A DNA stretch of 57,824 nucleotides from Candidatus Limivicinus sp. (GTDB lineage Bacteria; Bacillota; Clostridia; Oscillospirales; Oscillospiraceae). Both the position numbers and the translations under genes were made by a program. The stretch lies in NCBI GenBank assembly GCA_029264685.1, contig JARHZW010000002.1:1-57824 (forward strand), read 5' to 3'. Within the stretch, counting starts at the first letter, position 1; the number at the start of each line of letters is the position of its first letter. Shown here in pieces: positions 16,631 through 25,767 of this stretch. Below the pieces are notes generated by a model. It did not search any database. It saw only the letters and a program-made list of their open reading frames with translations, and was not told the DNA's origin.

Positions 16631-17635
16631 CAGGCATCTTTTTCCAAGCCGCAGCATTCAGAAAACAATTCTTCTTTTCTGGTCATTGGGGGTAATTTTT
16701 CTTTCGTTGTGGTATCTCATTGTATTTTGTCGATTTCGGCGCAGCCTTGCCCCAATGGGCAATCAAAATGTTTCCGTCCGTTTGCAGCAGCTGGCTGAAC
16801 AAATTGCAAGAGAGCAAGGGATTCGGCACTTACCGGTTATAAAAGTACTGCCGGATATTCAAGGACCCATGATGGTTGGTTTTTTGAGGCCCCTTATCGT
16901 CCTGCCCTCTGACCGGCTTTCGCCGCCCGATGCCGCTTTGATTCTAAAGCATGAACTGGTGCACTTTAAGCGCCGTGATCTGTGGTGAAAGCTTCCGGCT
17001 GTGGTATTGCAGTGTATCCACCGGCTCAATCCCCTTGTTTGGATGCTGTGCAGAGACTTTGATTTCTTTGCCGAAACTTCATGTGATGAGGAAGTAGTCA
17101 GAAATCTTGAGCATGACCACAGGAAGCGCAACGGATTGCTTTTAATTTCGTATGTACAGCTGCATCCAAACTTCAAATCTGCCGCAGGAATCTCTTTTTC
17201 CTCGGCAAACAAAAAATGAAAGTGAGAATTTCTGTTATGTTGAATGGAAGCAAGTCTAAAAAATTAGTTACCACCGCAGTTGTTTGCGTATTTGCGGCAA
17301 GCTGTTTTACACTGTCTGCCTTTGCCGCACAAACTCAGAAAATCGTACCTTCACCTGTTGACGGAATGGTAACGGACAAGGATGATCCGTCTTTCGGATT
17401 TCCTCAGATGCTTACAGGCGAAATGAAAAAATAAAATCCCTTTGCGGAAAAAATAAATCCTGATAACGGATGGAATGTGAATGCCAAGGGAAAAGATAAT
17501 GGTCAGTCTTTTGCCACCGGACGAGAGGATCTTCCGCAGCTCAACATTCACGCTGAGTTCAGGGAAGCCGTCATTCGTGGAGAAGATGAGCCCTTCAGCC
17601 TCGACGAAGATATTTCCGTGTTCACCGCAAATTGA
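16575..17635 (+). pseudogene. Decayed BlaR1/M56-family protease
   Basis: The frame starting near 16575 lacks the first membrane helices of BlaR1 but keeps GPMMVGFLRPLIVLPSD and the zinc motif HELVH. It is broken by TGA at 16986-16988, then continues in the same frame (LPAVVLQCIHRLNPLVW...SCDEEVV). A one-base slip follows in an A-run near 17210-17216, and TAA at 17432-17434 interrupts the C-terminal region. The last stop is 17633-17635. Several independent lesions make recoding unlikely. Together with the blaI remnant this looks like one deletion joining two genes, followed by decay. Confidence 0.82.
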
Positions 17636-17650
17636 TCAATTCTAAACACC

Positions 17651-17684
17651 AAAAGCAGTCTCCCTTTAAGAGAGACTGCTTTTT
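17651..17684 (+). terminator. Terminator of the decayed blaI-blaR1 locus
   Basis: A 12-bp perfect hairpin (17651-17662 with 17672-17683) is followed by T-residues, 15 bp past the last pseudogene stop. Confidence 0.8.
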
Positions 17685-18163
17685 CATACGGCTCAGATAA
17701 CTTGCAGAGTTTTTGATCATATTGAACCGTTAGCTGTACTATTATACTCTCCTGCCTGTTCTATCCCGCTCCGTTTTATCATATCATAGTTGTAGGGAAG
17801 TTTATTGCCTCGCCCCCCCGAAACAGATCATTGTCGCAGACTCCAAGTGGACATCCACCGACTGAAGGTACAATGTGGGTTTACGGTAAAATTCAAAATA
17901 TTTTAATTATTGTCACCTTTATATCTACCTTTTATTTGCTGACAAGCCATATCAAAAATTAAGCGTTTCCTTGTTCAGATACCCGTTTTTTACGAATATT
18001 TTAAGTTAATATTTATTTTTAAAGTATTATTTTTGAGTTTTTGGCAATAGGGATTTTTAGGCAATTTCAGTAAAATGTCAGTTTTGCTGACATTTTTTCT
18101 AATTGTCCTTACACAGGGCCTTAATTTGTATATCAAATATGACTGACACTTGCAATAATATAA
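17685..18163. other. AT-rich intergenic region without a recognisable gene
   Basis: About 480 bp. No frame on either strand shows a ribosome site with protein-like composition. The only clear element is the hairpin terminator at 18072-18098. A GC-richer patch at 17805-17880 has no assignable identity. Confidence 0.5.
18072..18098 (+). terminator. Second plus-strand terminator in the non-coding region
   Basis: AAAATGTCAG (18072-18081) pairs perfectly with 18087-18096 around a 5-nt loop and is followed by T-residues. No gene ends here. Confidence 0.7.
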
Positions 18164-18192
18164 TTGCGTCTTTAAAAATAATGTGTTATACT
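18164..18192 (+). promoter_or_regulatory. Promoter of the Old-Yellow-Enzyme-type reductase
   Basis: -35 TTGCGT (18164-18169), 17 bp, -10 TATACT (18187-18192). It gives a leader of about 145 nt. Confidence 0.6.
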
Positions 18193-18342
18193 TGTAACAG
18201 CTTGTACGGATGTTGTAATTTAGACTGAGTTTGTCTGCTGCGGCATTAGTGCAAAAAACGAATTTGTGAAGTGACGTGCGATGTGTTGTGAGCTTTATGC
18301 TTCATCGGCGTTAATTTATGAAAAACAGAAAGGATGTTTTAC

Positions 18343-20427
18343 ATGGACGAAAAGTATTCCGCTTTATTTACTCCGTGGAAGATCGGCAATGTGGAAATCA
18401 AAAACCGCATTGTTCAGTGCTCAATGGGAGGTACTTCACTGTTTGGCTGGATGGAGCCTAACCACCTTGATAAAGAGGCCGCTTATTTCCTTCTCAACAG
18501 AGCGCAGGACGGCGTTGGTCTTATCCTTCCCGGTATGCAGTGTGTTCGTGACCAGATGGGTATTCCCGGCAGACACTGGCTTTATCAGAATGATAAGCTG
18601 TTTAAGGACCTGAAGGAATACATGGTCGAGTTCCACAAGACCGGTTCTAAACTTTTCATTCAGCTTGCCGCCGGTATGGGTCGTTCCATGGCTATAAACG
18701 GCTGGATGAGTAAAGTTCACGAAAACAACTTCCTCAATAAGCTTTTAAGCCCCGTTGTGGACGTTCAGCTGGCTTGCGCTTCCTGCTCTCCCACTCCTAA
18801 CCGCTGGGATGAGAATATTATTTCCCACGAGCTGACTGTAAGCCAGATCAAGGAAATGGTTGAAGCTTTCGGTCTTACCGCAAAGAGACTGAGAGAGGCC
18901 GGCGTAGACGGCGTTGAAATCCACGCAGTACACGAAGGTTATCTGCTTGACCAGTTCACAATGAAGAACTGGAACTTCCGTACCGACCAGTACGGCGGCT
19001 CTTTCGAGAACAGATACCGCTTCCCCGTTGAGATCGTCCAGTGCATCAAGCGCATGGCCGGTAAGGACTTCCCTGTCTCCCTTCGCTACTCCGTCGTTTC
19101 CAAGACCAAGGGCTGGGGCAAGGGTGCTCTGCCTTACGAAGAGGACTTTGAAGAGTTCGGTCGTGACATGGAAGAGTCTGAAAGAGCAGTCAAGTATCTC
19201 TCCGATGCCGGATACGATATGTTCAACTGCGATAACGGTACCTATGACGCATGGTACTGGGCTCATCCCCCACAGTATATGCCTGATAACTGCAACCTCA
19301 AGTATGTTGAGCATATTAAGCAGTTTACAGATAAGCCTGTTGTGTGTGCAGGCCGTATGGATCCCGTTGCAGGCGCTCAGGCAATAGCCGAGGGCAAGCT
19401 TGACGGTGTCGCAATTGCACGCCAGAACCTTGTTGACCATGAGTGGGTCCACAAGATCATGGAAGGCCGTCAGGACGAGATCAAGCCCTGCATCCGCTGC
19501 CACAACGGCTGCTTCAATATGTCCAAGTTCAAAGGCACGCCTAACCTGCAGACTCTGGATGACTCTCTGCATCTTGCCCGCTGCGCCCTGAACCCCACCA
19601 CAATGCAGCACAATAAGTACAAGATAGTTCCCACCAGAAAGCCCAAGAAAGTCGCTGTCATCGGCGGCGGTATCGGCGGTATGGAGTCTGCTATCGTGCT
19701 TACTCAGCGTGGACATCATCCCGTTATATTTGAAAAAACCGGTGAGCTTGGCGGTCTGTTCCTCACTGCTTCCGCAATGAGCTTCAAAGAGAACGACAAG
19801 GATCTTATCGCCTGGTACATAAAAGAAGTTGAGAAACTCGGCATTGAGGTTCACCTCAACTCCGAAATTACCGATTTTGACACTCTCAAAGGCTTTGATG
19901 CTATCATCGTCGCAACCGGTTCTGTCCCCAGAACAATGCCCGGCATCAAGAACTTTGACAAGACCATCACCTTCACTCAGCTGCTCAAAGAGCAGAAGCC
20001 TGTTGGTGACAAGGTTCTCTTCATCGGCGGCGGTCAGTCCTCCTGCGAGGCTGCTTATGACCTGATTCTTCAGGGCAAGCACCCCATCATTGTGGAGTAT
20101 GCTCCTGACCTTATTGCTGCTCAGGCTACCTGCCTTGCAAACACCTCCTTCCTGAGAGATGCCATGGAATACCATAAGGTACCTGTTTACCTTGAGCATA
20201 CCGTTGCTGCTATTGCTGATGACGGCAAATCCGTTACCGTCAGAAGCAACAAGACCGGCGAAACCTTCACCGTTGAGTGCGACGATATCGTTAACGGCGT
20301 TGGCTTTGTTCCCACTCCTCTGGGCGGCAAGGATGCAAAGGGCGTTCACAGAGTCGGCGACTGTGTTGCTATCGGCAACCTGCGTACCGTTATCTGGCGT
20401 GCCTGGGATGTTGCAATGAAGATATAA
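18343..20427 (+). CDS. Old-Yellow-Enzyme / FAD-dependent oxidoreductase (2,4-dienoyl-CoA-reductase-like)
   Basis: 694 residues from ATG 18343, placed 8 bp after AAAGGA; an ATG three codons earlier overlaps that site. Residues 1-370 form a TIM-barrel FMN domain with HAVHEGYLLDQFTMKNWNFRTDQYGGSFENR, diagnostic for FadH/BaiCD/BaiH-type enzymes. A Cys cluster CIRCHNGC...C at about 385-415 binds [4Fe-4S]. VAVIGGGIGGMESA near 435 and VLFIGGGQSSCEAA near 560 are FAD and NAD(P) sites. It would reduce an enoate or enone using NAD(P)H. Substrate unknown; steroid, bile-acid and enoyl-CoA reductases all share this layout. Codons are strongly biased to AAG and C-ending forms, unlike neighbours, implying very high expression. 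Confidence 0.88.
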   Translation: MDEKYSALFTPWKIGNVEIKNRIVQCSMGGTSLFGWMEPNHLDKEAAYFLLNRAQDGVGLILPGMQCVRDQMGIPGRHWLYQNDKLFKDLKEYMVEFHKTGSKLFIQLAAGMGRSMAINGWMSKVHENNFLNKLLSPVVDVQLACASCSPTPNRWDENIISHELTVSQIKEMVEAFGLTAKRLREAGVDGVEIHAVHEGYLLDQFTMKNWNFRTDQYGGSFENRYRFPVEIVQCIKRMAGKDFPVSLRYSVVSKTKGWGKGALPYEEDFEEFGRDMEESERAVKYLSDAGYDMFNCDNGTYDAWYWAHPPQYMPDNCNLKYVEHIKQFTDKPVVCAGRMDPVAGAQAIAEGKLDGVAIARQNLVDHEWVHKIMEGRQDEIKPCIRCHNGCFNMSKFKGTPNLQTLDDSLHLARCALNPTTMQHNKYKIVPTRKPKKVAVIGGGIGGMESAIVLTQRGHHPVIFEKTGELGGLFLTASAMSFKENDKDLIAWYIKEVEKLGIEVHLNSEITDFDTLKGFDAIIVATGSVPRTMPGIKNFDKTITFTQLLKEQKPVGDKVLFIGGGQSSCEAAYDLILQGKHPIIVEYAPDLIAAQATCLANTSFLRDAMEYHKVPVYLEHTVAAIADDGKSVTVRSNKTGETFTVECDDIVNGVGFVPTPLGGKDAKGVHRVGDCVAIGNLRTVIWRAWDVAMKI

Positions 20428-20470
20428 TCCCCTGCGGAAATCTTCATGTAAAACCTTTGACTTAAAAAAT

Positions 20471-20506
20471 AATCACCCTGTTCCTTCATTGGAGCAGGGT
20501 GATTTT
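20471..20506 (+). terminator. Terminator after the oxidoreductase
   Basis: A 14-bp hairpin (20471-20484 with 20491-20504, one G-U pair) starts 44 bp past the stop and is followed by a few T residues. Confidence 0.72.
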
Positions 20507-20523
20507 CCATTTCGCAATAACGC

Positions 20524-20555
20524 AAAAATCAGGAGCAGGCGAAAACGCCTGCTCC
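20524..20555 (-). terminator. Terminator of tRNA-Arg
   Basis: GGAGCAGGCG (20532-20541) pairs perfectly with 20546-20555 around an AAAA/TTTT loop, and on the minus strand TGATTTTTG follows. It starts 5 bp past the CCA end of the tRNA. Confidence 0.8.
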
Positions 20556-20559
20556 GAAA

Positions 20560-20636
20560 TGGTATGCCCGACAAGATTCGAACTTGCGACCTTTGGAGTC
20601 GGAGTCCAACGCTCTATCCAGCTGAGCTACGGGCAC
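20560..20636 (-). tRNA. tRNA-Arg (anticodon CCG)
   Basis: A 77-nt cloverleaf including an encoded CCA (20560-20562). The acceptor GTGCCCG pairs with CGGGCAT, the D-loop is AGCTCAGCTGGATAGAGC, the anticodon loop CTCCGAC gives CCG, and the T-arm has GTTCGAATC. It reads the CGG arginine codon. Own promoter and terminator. Confidence 0.96.
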
Positions 20637-20664
20637 ATATGCAAAAAGCTATGCAATTACAAGG

Positions 20665-20693
20665 TTTACATTGCAGATGTAATTTGTTATAAT
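20665..20693 (+). promoter_or_regulatory. Promoter of the aldo/keto reductase-apbE-recG operon
   Basis: -35 TTTACA (20665-20670), 17 bp, -10 TATAAT (20688-20693). It lies just upstream of tRNA-Arg on the opposite strand. Confidence 0.6.
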
Positions 20694-20717
20694 GTCTACA
20701 TCAACTAAACCTTTGAT

Positions 20718-20746
20718 ATTATATCAGAGAACCCGGTTAAAGTAAA
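20718..20746 (-). promoter_or_regulatory. Promoter of tRNA-Arg
   Basis: Minus strand -35 TTTACT (20741-20746), 17 bp, -10 TATAAT (20718-20723). The transcript would cross the divergent promoter at 20665-20693 before reaching the tRNA, so the two units may interfere. Confidence 0.5.
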
Positions 20747-20806
20747 TAGCTGTTTTTAATTTATTTGAAAACAGGCTTCCGGTACAGGTTCTATGGAGGA
20801 ATTGAT

Positions 20807-21835
20807 ATGAAAAAGGTAAGACTTGGCAAAACAGGTCTTATGGTCAGTAAAACGGCGATGGGCTGTCTGCCGGTTCAGCGATGCGATAATGACTACGCCG
20901 TCAGGCTTCTCATGGCCGCATACGAGGGCGGAATAAATTATTTTGACACCGCCAACAGTTATACAGACAGTGAGAAAAAGATAGGGCTTGCCCTTTCCGA
21001 TGTTCGTGATAAAATAATTATATCCACCAAAAGCGAGGCCCGCGATAAGACCGGTGTGCTGGCTCATATCGAAAACAGTCTGCGTACTATGAAAACTGAT
21101 TATATTGACCTTTTTCAGTTTCACCAGGCTCCTAAGCTCCCGGATATAAACGATCCTGAGGGCGCTTTTGCGGGCGCACTTGAGGCAAAAAAGCGAGGCT
21201 GGATCGGCCACATAGGGCTCACCACACACAGTATCGATGTTGCGGAAGCCTGTATTGAATCCGGTAATTTTGAGACACTTCAGTTTCCGTTCTCTTATAT
21301 TTCGAGCAACCGTGACCTTGCTCTTGCCGGAAAATGCAGAGACGCTGACATGGGTTATATTGCAATGAAAGGTCTTGCAGGAGGTATGCTCACAAACGCC
21401 CGTGCCTGTGCCGCATTTATGAACAGCTACGATAATGTTGTTCCCATCTGGGGCATCCAAAAGCTTGAAGAGCTTCGACAATGGCTGGAGCTTTCGGAAG
21501 AAGAACCCCAGCTCGACGATGAACTGAAAAATTTCATTGCAAAGGAAAGGAAAGAGCTTGCAGGCTCATTCTGCCGCAGCTGCGGTTACTGTATGCCGTG
21601 TACAGTGGGAATAGAAATAAGAAACTGCGCCCGTATGAATATGCTGCTAAGGCGTTCTCCATGGCAGCAGTATATGACAGATCAGTGGCGTGAAAAAATG
21701 GAAAAAATAGAAGATTGTGTAAATTGCGGAAAGTGCAGCAGCAGATGCCCGTACAATCTGGATACACCGAATCTTCTCAAATATATGTTAAAGGACTATA
21801 GAGAATTTTATGAAGCACACAAGAATCTTATTTAA
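20807..21835 (+). CDS. Aldo/keto reductase with C-terminal [4Fe-4S] ferredoxin domain
   Basis: 342 residues from ATG 20807, which has GGAGG just upstream. Residues 1-265 are the aldo/keto reductase barrel: the Asp/Tyr pair in FDTANSY, Lys in ISTKSE and His in FQFHQ form the usual catalytic tetrad. The tail has CRSCGYCMPC and CVNCGKCSSRCP, two [4Fe-4S] clusters. This domain combination is common in anaerobes, where electrons may come from ferredoxin; the substrate is unknown. The downstream apbE start lies inside its last codons. Confidence 0.9.
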   Translation: MKKVRLGKTGLMVSKTAMGCLPVQRCDNDYAVRLLMAAYEGGINYFDTANSYTDSEKKIGLALSDVRDKIIISTKSEARDKTGVLAHIENSLRTMKTDYIDLFQFHQAPKLPDINDPEGAFAGALEAKKRGWIGHIGLTTHSIDVAEACIESGNFETLQFPFSYISSNRDLALAGKCRDADMGYIAMKGLAGGMLTNARACAAFMNSYDNVVPIWGIQKLEELRQWLELSEEEPQLDDELKNFIAKERKELAGSFCRSCGYCMPCTVGIEIRNCARMNMLLRRSPWQQYMTDQWREKMEKIEDCVNCGKCSSRCPYNLDTPNLLKYMLKDYREFYEAHKNLI

Positions 21836-22883
21836 AAAATCAGGCCGAAATGTATCACGGTTTATAATGCTTGTCCTTTGTCTCTCCATGCTTTTAAGCA
21901 TGAGCGGATGCGGTGAGGCTAAGATGAGTCAGAAGCAGGTGTTCGCAATGGACACAATTATGACCCTTACGGCTTACGGCAAAAATGCCGACAAGGGTCT
22001 TAACGCCGCCCAGCAGGTCATCACATCTCTTGACGCCATGCTGGATCCGGAGATTTCAACCAGCACAACTTACGCCATTAACAACGCAGAAGGGCAAAAC
22101 ATAGCCGTCTCCGGTCAGATTGCAAAAATGCTCAGTACCGCCCAGTATGTGTACAAGCAGAGTGGCGGCGCTTTGGATTTATCAATTTACCCCGTAACCA
22201 AGCTGTGGGGATTTATTGACGATAAATTTTACCTTCCCAGTGAAGAGGAAATTCAGGTGGAGCTTCAGAAACTGTGTTTCGACAAACTCATTCTTACCAG
22301 TTTCCCTGCTTCCGGTTCTTTTGCCGTTTCGCTTCCCGCAGGCGGGCAGCTAAGCTTCGGTTCAGTTGCAAAGGGATGTGCTGCTGAAAACGCAATTGAT
22401 GCTATGCGGCTTGCCGGTGTTACCAGCGGTATAGTTTCTCTTGGCGGAAATGTTCAGACTCTCGGTCTGAAGCCTGACGGTTCGAACTGGCACATTGCCG
22501 TTCAGGACCCCAACAACCCCGCAAGTCATCTTGGTGTTTTGAGCCTTGGTGAAACAGCCGTTGTCACCAGCGGTTCATATCAGCGTAATTTTGTAGGTAT
22601 CGACGGCAAAACATATCACCATATCATTAACCCTGCCACAGGTCATCCCACTGAAAATAATCTTCTTTCGGCTACCATTGTTTGTAAAGACGGCACTATG
22701 GCTGATTGTCTTTCAACTGCCATGTTCGTTCTGGGTGAAACCAAAGCTCTGAACTACTGGCGTGAAAACGGCGGATTTGAAATGATTCTTGTGAAAAAAG
22801 ACAACAGCATTGTCTGTACAAAGGGTCTGATGGAAAAATTCACACTTTCAAACGAAAGTTATACTCTGAATTTTGTTGAATAA
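21810..22883 (+). CDS. apbE: ApbE-type FAD:protein FMN transferase, lipoprotein
   Basis: 357 residues. It has a lipoprotein signal with SMSGC (Cys34), then the ApbE core: MDTIMTLTAYG, the GGALDLSIYPVTKLWGF segment, FGSVAKGCAAE and the HHIINPATGHPTENN Mg/FAD site. The enzyme transfers FMN from FAD onto Thr/Ser residues of extracytoplasmic flavoproteins such as Rnf/Nqr subunits. It overlaps the aldo/keto reductase gene by 26 bp. The substrate flavoprotein is not in this window. Confidence 0.93.
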   Translation: MKHTRILFKKSGRNVSRFIMLVLCLSMLLSMSGCGEAKMSQKQVFAMDTIMTLTAYGKNADKGLNAAQQVITSLDAMLDPEISTSTTYAINNAEGQNIAVSGQIAKMLSTAQYVYKQSGGALDLSIYPVTKLWGFIDDKFYLPSEEEIQVELQKLCFDKLILTSFPASGSFAVSLPAGGQLSFGSVAKGCAAENAIDAMRLAGVTSGIVSLGGNVQTLGLKPDGSNWHIAVQDPNNPASHLGVLSLGETAVVTSGSYQRNFVGIDGKTYHHIINPATGHPTENNLLSATIVCKDGTMADCLSTAMFVLGETKALNYWRENGGFEMILVKKDNSIVCTKGLMEKFTLSNESYTLNFVE

Positions 22884-22884
22884 A

Positions 22885-24939
22885 ATGCTTGATTTAAATT
22901 CTGATGTAAGATATTTAAAAGGTATAGGTGAGAAAAAGGCGCTGGCACTAAATAAGCTTGGCGTCTTTTCTCTCTATGACCTTATCTCATATTTTCCACG
23001 AAAATATGAGGACAGGAGTAAGTATAAGCCTATCTCTATATGCAGCGACGGCGAAAATGTCTGCATCCGTGCCTTTGTGGCAAATGACCCATCACTTGTA
23101 ACTGTTAGGCGTGGGACAAGCCTTGTAAAGCTCAGAGCGGCAGACGAAAGCGGAGTAATAGATATCACATTTTTTAACCGCCCTTATGCCAAAAATCAGC
23201 TTCACAAGGGCGAGGATTATATATTTTACGGGAAAATCGAGTGCAGTGGTTCAAGAAAATCCATGATTAACCCTGTGTTTGAGCGTGAATTCGGAGAGCA
23301 TAAGCTTACAGGGAAAATTTTTCCGCTGTATTCCTTGACAGCAGGCATAAGCCAGACTGACCTTTCAAACAGTGTGCGGCAGGTTCTGGACAACTGTCTT
23401 GACTATGTTCCCGAAGTTCTTCCTCAGGATGTGCTGAATGAAGAAAAACTCTGTCAGCTACGCTATGCCTACGAGAATATACATTTTCCCGCAGACTTCA
23501 AAGCTCTGGAGCTGGCACGAAAACGGCTTGTTTTTGAAGAACTCTTTGTGATTTCCTGTGCGTTGAGCCGTATCCGCAAAACCAGAGTTCAAACTCCCGG
23601 AATCAAAATGCACATGTTGGACATAACCGGGTTTTACGATTCCCTTCCCTTCTCCCCCACATCCGCTCAGCGCCGTTCAATAAACGAGGCTATGGATGAT
23701 ATGTGTTCCGGCCGTGAAATGAGCAGGCTATTGCAGGGGGATGTGGGCAGCGGCAAAACGCTTGTGGCGGCGGCCTTAATATGGTTCTGCCGAAAAAACG
23801 GCTATTCCAGTGCCTTTATGGCGCCAACCGAAATTTTAGCTCAGCAGCACTTTGAAACCTTAAACAATTTTTTATCCCCTTTTGGTCTCAAAACCGGTCT
23901 TTTAATCGGCTCTATGACCGCAAAAGAAAAGCGGGTTGTAAAAGAAGGTCTTGCCAAAGGCGAATACGACCTTATTATCGGTACTCACGCTCTGTTCAGT
24001 GCCGATGTAGAATATAAAAACTTAGGTCTGATTGTAACTGACGAACAGCACCGCTTTGGTGTGAACCAGCGTGCCGCTCTCATCAGTAAAGGCAGCAATC
24101 CTCACGTTCTTGTCATGTCTGCCACTCCCATTCCACGCACTCTCGCTCTTATACTTTACGGTGATCTGGATGTATCAATTATAGATGAATTGCCGCCGGG
24201 CAGGCAGAAAATCGATACTTTTGCGGTAGACGAAAGCTACAGGCAGCGGCTGAACAATTTCATCTTAAAGCTAACAGGAGAAGGCAGACAGGTATTTGTA
24301 GTCTGTCCAATGGTCGAGGAAAACGAGGAGCTGCCAGTTAAGCTTAAATCCGCACAGGAGCACGCAAAAGAGCTTTCCGCTCTGTTCCCCCACTTAAAAA
24401 CCGCTTGTGTTCACGGCAAAATGAAGGCTGCTGACAAAGAAAAGATAATGTCTGAATTTGCAAAAGGTCAAATAGATATTTTGGTTGCAACCACGGTTAT
24501 CGAGGTAGGTGTTGATGTTCCGAATGCCGCATTGATGATAGTCGAAAACGCAGAACGCTTCGGCCTGAGTCAGCTTCACCAGCTCCGTGGCCGTGTAGGG
24601 CGAGGGCCGCACAAAAGCTACTGTGTCCTGGTTTCAAATTCTGACAGTGAGGACACTAAAGCCCGCCTTTCTATCATGCACAAAACCAACGACGGATTTA
24701 AAATTTCCGAAGAAGATCTGCGTCTCCGTGGTCCCGGAGATTTCTTTGGTGCAAGGCAGCATGGTCTGCCCCAAACCCATATTGCGGATTTAGGTGCTGA
24801 CACTCAGCTTCTCCAAAAGGCTCAGGCATCCGCCGATGCACTGCTTAGAAAGGACCCCTCACTTTCTCTGCCTGGAAATCAGCCGCTCAGAGAAAAAATC
24901 GAAAAATTATTTAAAAGCAGTTCTGACAGCTTCAACTAA
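22885..24939 (+). CDS. recG: ATP-dependent DNA helicase RecG
   Basis: 684 residues from ATG 22885, one base after the apbE stop; a TTG four codons earlier is possible. The N-terminal wedge/OB domain starts DVRYLKGIGEKKALALNKLG. Helicase motifs follow: LLQGDVGSGKT (Walker A), VTDEQHRFG (DEQH box, typical of RecG), MSATPIPRTLAL, and RLGLSQLHQLRGRVGRG with the RecG hallmark. It remodels stalled replication forks and Holliday junctions. Confidence 0.97.
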   Translation: MLDLNSDVRYLKGIGEKKALALNKLGVFSLYDLISYFPRKYEDRSKYKPISICSDGENVCIRAFVANDPSLVTVRRGTSLVKLRAADESGVIDITFFNRPYAKNQLHKGEDYIFYGKIECSGSRKSMINPVFEREFGEHKLTGKIFPLYSLTAGISQTDLSNSVRQVLDNCLDYVPEVLPQDVLNEEKLCQLRYAYENIHFPADFKALELARKRLVFEELFVISCALSRIRKTRVQTPGIKMHMLDITGFYDSLPFSPTSAQRRSINEAMDDMCSGREMSRLLQGDVGSGKTLVAAALIWFCRKNGYSSAFMAPTEILAQQHFETLNNFLSPFGLKTGLLIGSMTAKEKRVVKEGLAKGEYDLIIGTHALFSADVEYKNLGLIVTDEQHRFGVNQRAALISKGSNPHVLVMSATPIPRTLALILYGDLDVSIIDELPPGRQKIDTFAVDESYRQRLNNFILKLTGEGRQVFVVCPMVEENEELPVKLKSAQEHAKELSALFPHLKTACVHGKMKAADKEKIMSEFAKGQIDILVATTVIEVGVDVPNAALMIVENAERFGLSQLHQLRGRVGRGPHKSYCVLVSNSDSEDTKARLSIMHKTNDGFKISEEDLRLRGPGDFFGARQHGLPQTHIADLGADTQLLQKAQASADALLRKDPSLSLPGNQPLREKIEKLFKSSSDSFN

Positions 24940-25010
24940 GAACAGCATAAAATCTGCTTTATAATTCAGTGTAATTGTTTAATATATAAAAATTACATCC
25001 GTAATACGGT

Positions 25011-25048
25011 AAAGCCTCCGATATGCAGCAGCACATCGGAGGCTTTTC
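25011..25048. terminator. Bidirectional terminator between recG and the kinase-like gene
   Basis: A 12-bp perfect hairpin (25011-25022 with 25035-25046), A-run before and T-run after, between converging genes. Confidence 0.82.
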
Positions 25049-25070
25049 AGTTTAGAATATTAAATATGTA

Positions 25071-25673
25071 TTACTCAAGAATTCGGATGCTGGATTTAAT
25101 CAGTTCAACAGAACCCCCAACTCCCAGCTTGCCGCTGTTAATGCACAAATCAAAGTTGTGGGCATCGCCCCAGCTCTGGTCAGTATAATACTTATAGTAG
25201 CTGGATCTGTCCTTATCAACTTCTTTTATAAGCTTTTTCGCCTGGTCTGCATTTAAATTCTTGCGCTTCATAATTGTTTTAATGCGGAAGTCCTCTTCAG
25301 CCATAATAAACACTTTCAGCACATCGCTGCGGTTTCTCAGTATATAGTCAGCGCAGCGTCCAACGAAAATGCAATTTCCCTCATCAGCAAGTTTTCTTAT
25401 AGTATCAAACTGGGCGGAAGCAACCTGCATACTGAGTCTGAAATTCTCATGTATTCCCATATCATACATACCCATATAGTGTGAAGTGGGGAAAATGTAA
25501 GGTGAAACACGTTTCTCATCGTTTGAATCAAAAATTTCCTTGCTGAAGCAGGAATTTTCTGCTGCGTGATCCACAATTTCCTTGTCATAGCAGATGTAAT
25601 CCAGCTCTTTCGCCAGTGCTCTTGCAATGTCACGGCCGTTACTGCCATGCTGTCTGCCGATGGTTATAATCAT
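25071..25673 (-). CDS. Cytidylate-kinase-like protein
   Basis: 200 residues. It starts MIITIGRQHGSNGRDIARALAKELDYICYDKEIV, the P-loop variant and Lid region of the cytidylate-kinase-like family that Clostridia carry in addition to Cmk. The segment GNCIFVGRCADYIL and a C-terminal Asp/Lys-rich Lid fit a nucleoside monophosphate kinase fold. The G-R-Q-x-G-S-x-G-R loop lacks the ordinary GKS/T ending, so true kinase activity is unproven. Single gene. Confidence 0.85.
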   Translation of the reverse strand: MIITIGRQHGSNGRDIARALAKELDYICYDKEIVDHAAENSCFSKEIFDSNDEKRVSPYIFPTSHYMGMYDMGIHENFRLSMQVASAQFDTIRKLADEGNCIFVGRCADYILRNRSDVLKVFIMAEEDFRIKTIMKRKNLNADQAKKLIKEVDKDRSSYYKYYTDQSWGDAHNFDLCINSGKLGVGGSVELIKSSIRILE

Positions 25674-25767
25674 CAGGCATCGCTCCTTTCAATGCTTTTT
25701 CAAGCTATATATCTGACTATATTTTACCTTTTCCTTCGGCAAATATCAAGCATATATTTTTTGTCTT

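Noticed and set aside
16982..16990. TGA in the M56 remnant read as a recoded tryptophan or selenocysteine codon
   Set aside because: The same locus also has TAG, TAA, another TAA and a frame slip plus a deletion, so ordinary gene decay explains it.
18745..20349. 534-codon open frame antisense to the Old-Yellow-Enzyme gene
   Set aside because: The sense strand has full flavin, Fe-S and nucleotide motifs. The antisense frame is open because of the strong codon bias of the sense gene, lacks a ribosome site and matches no fold.
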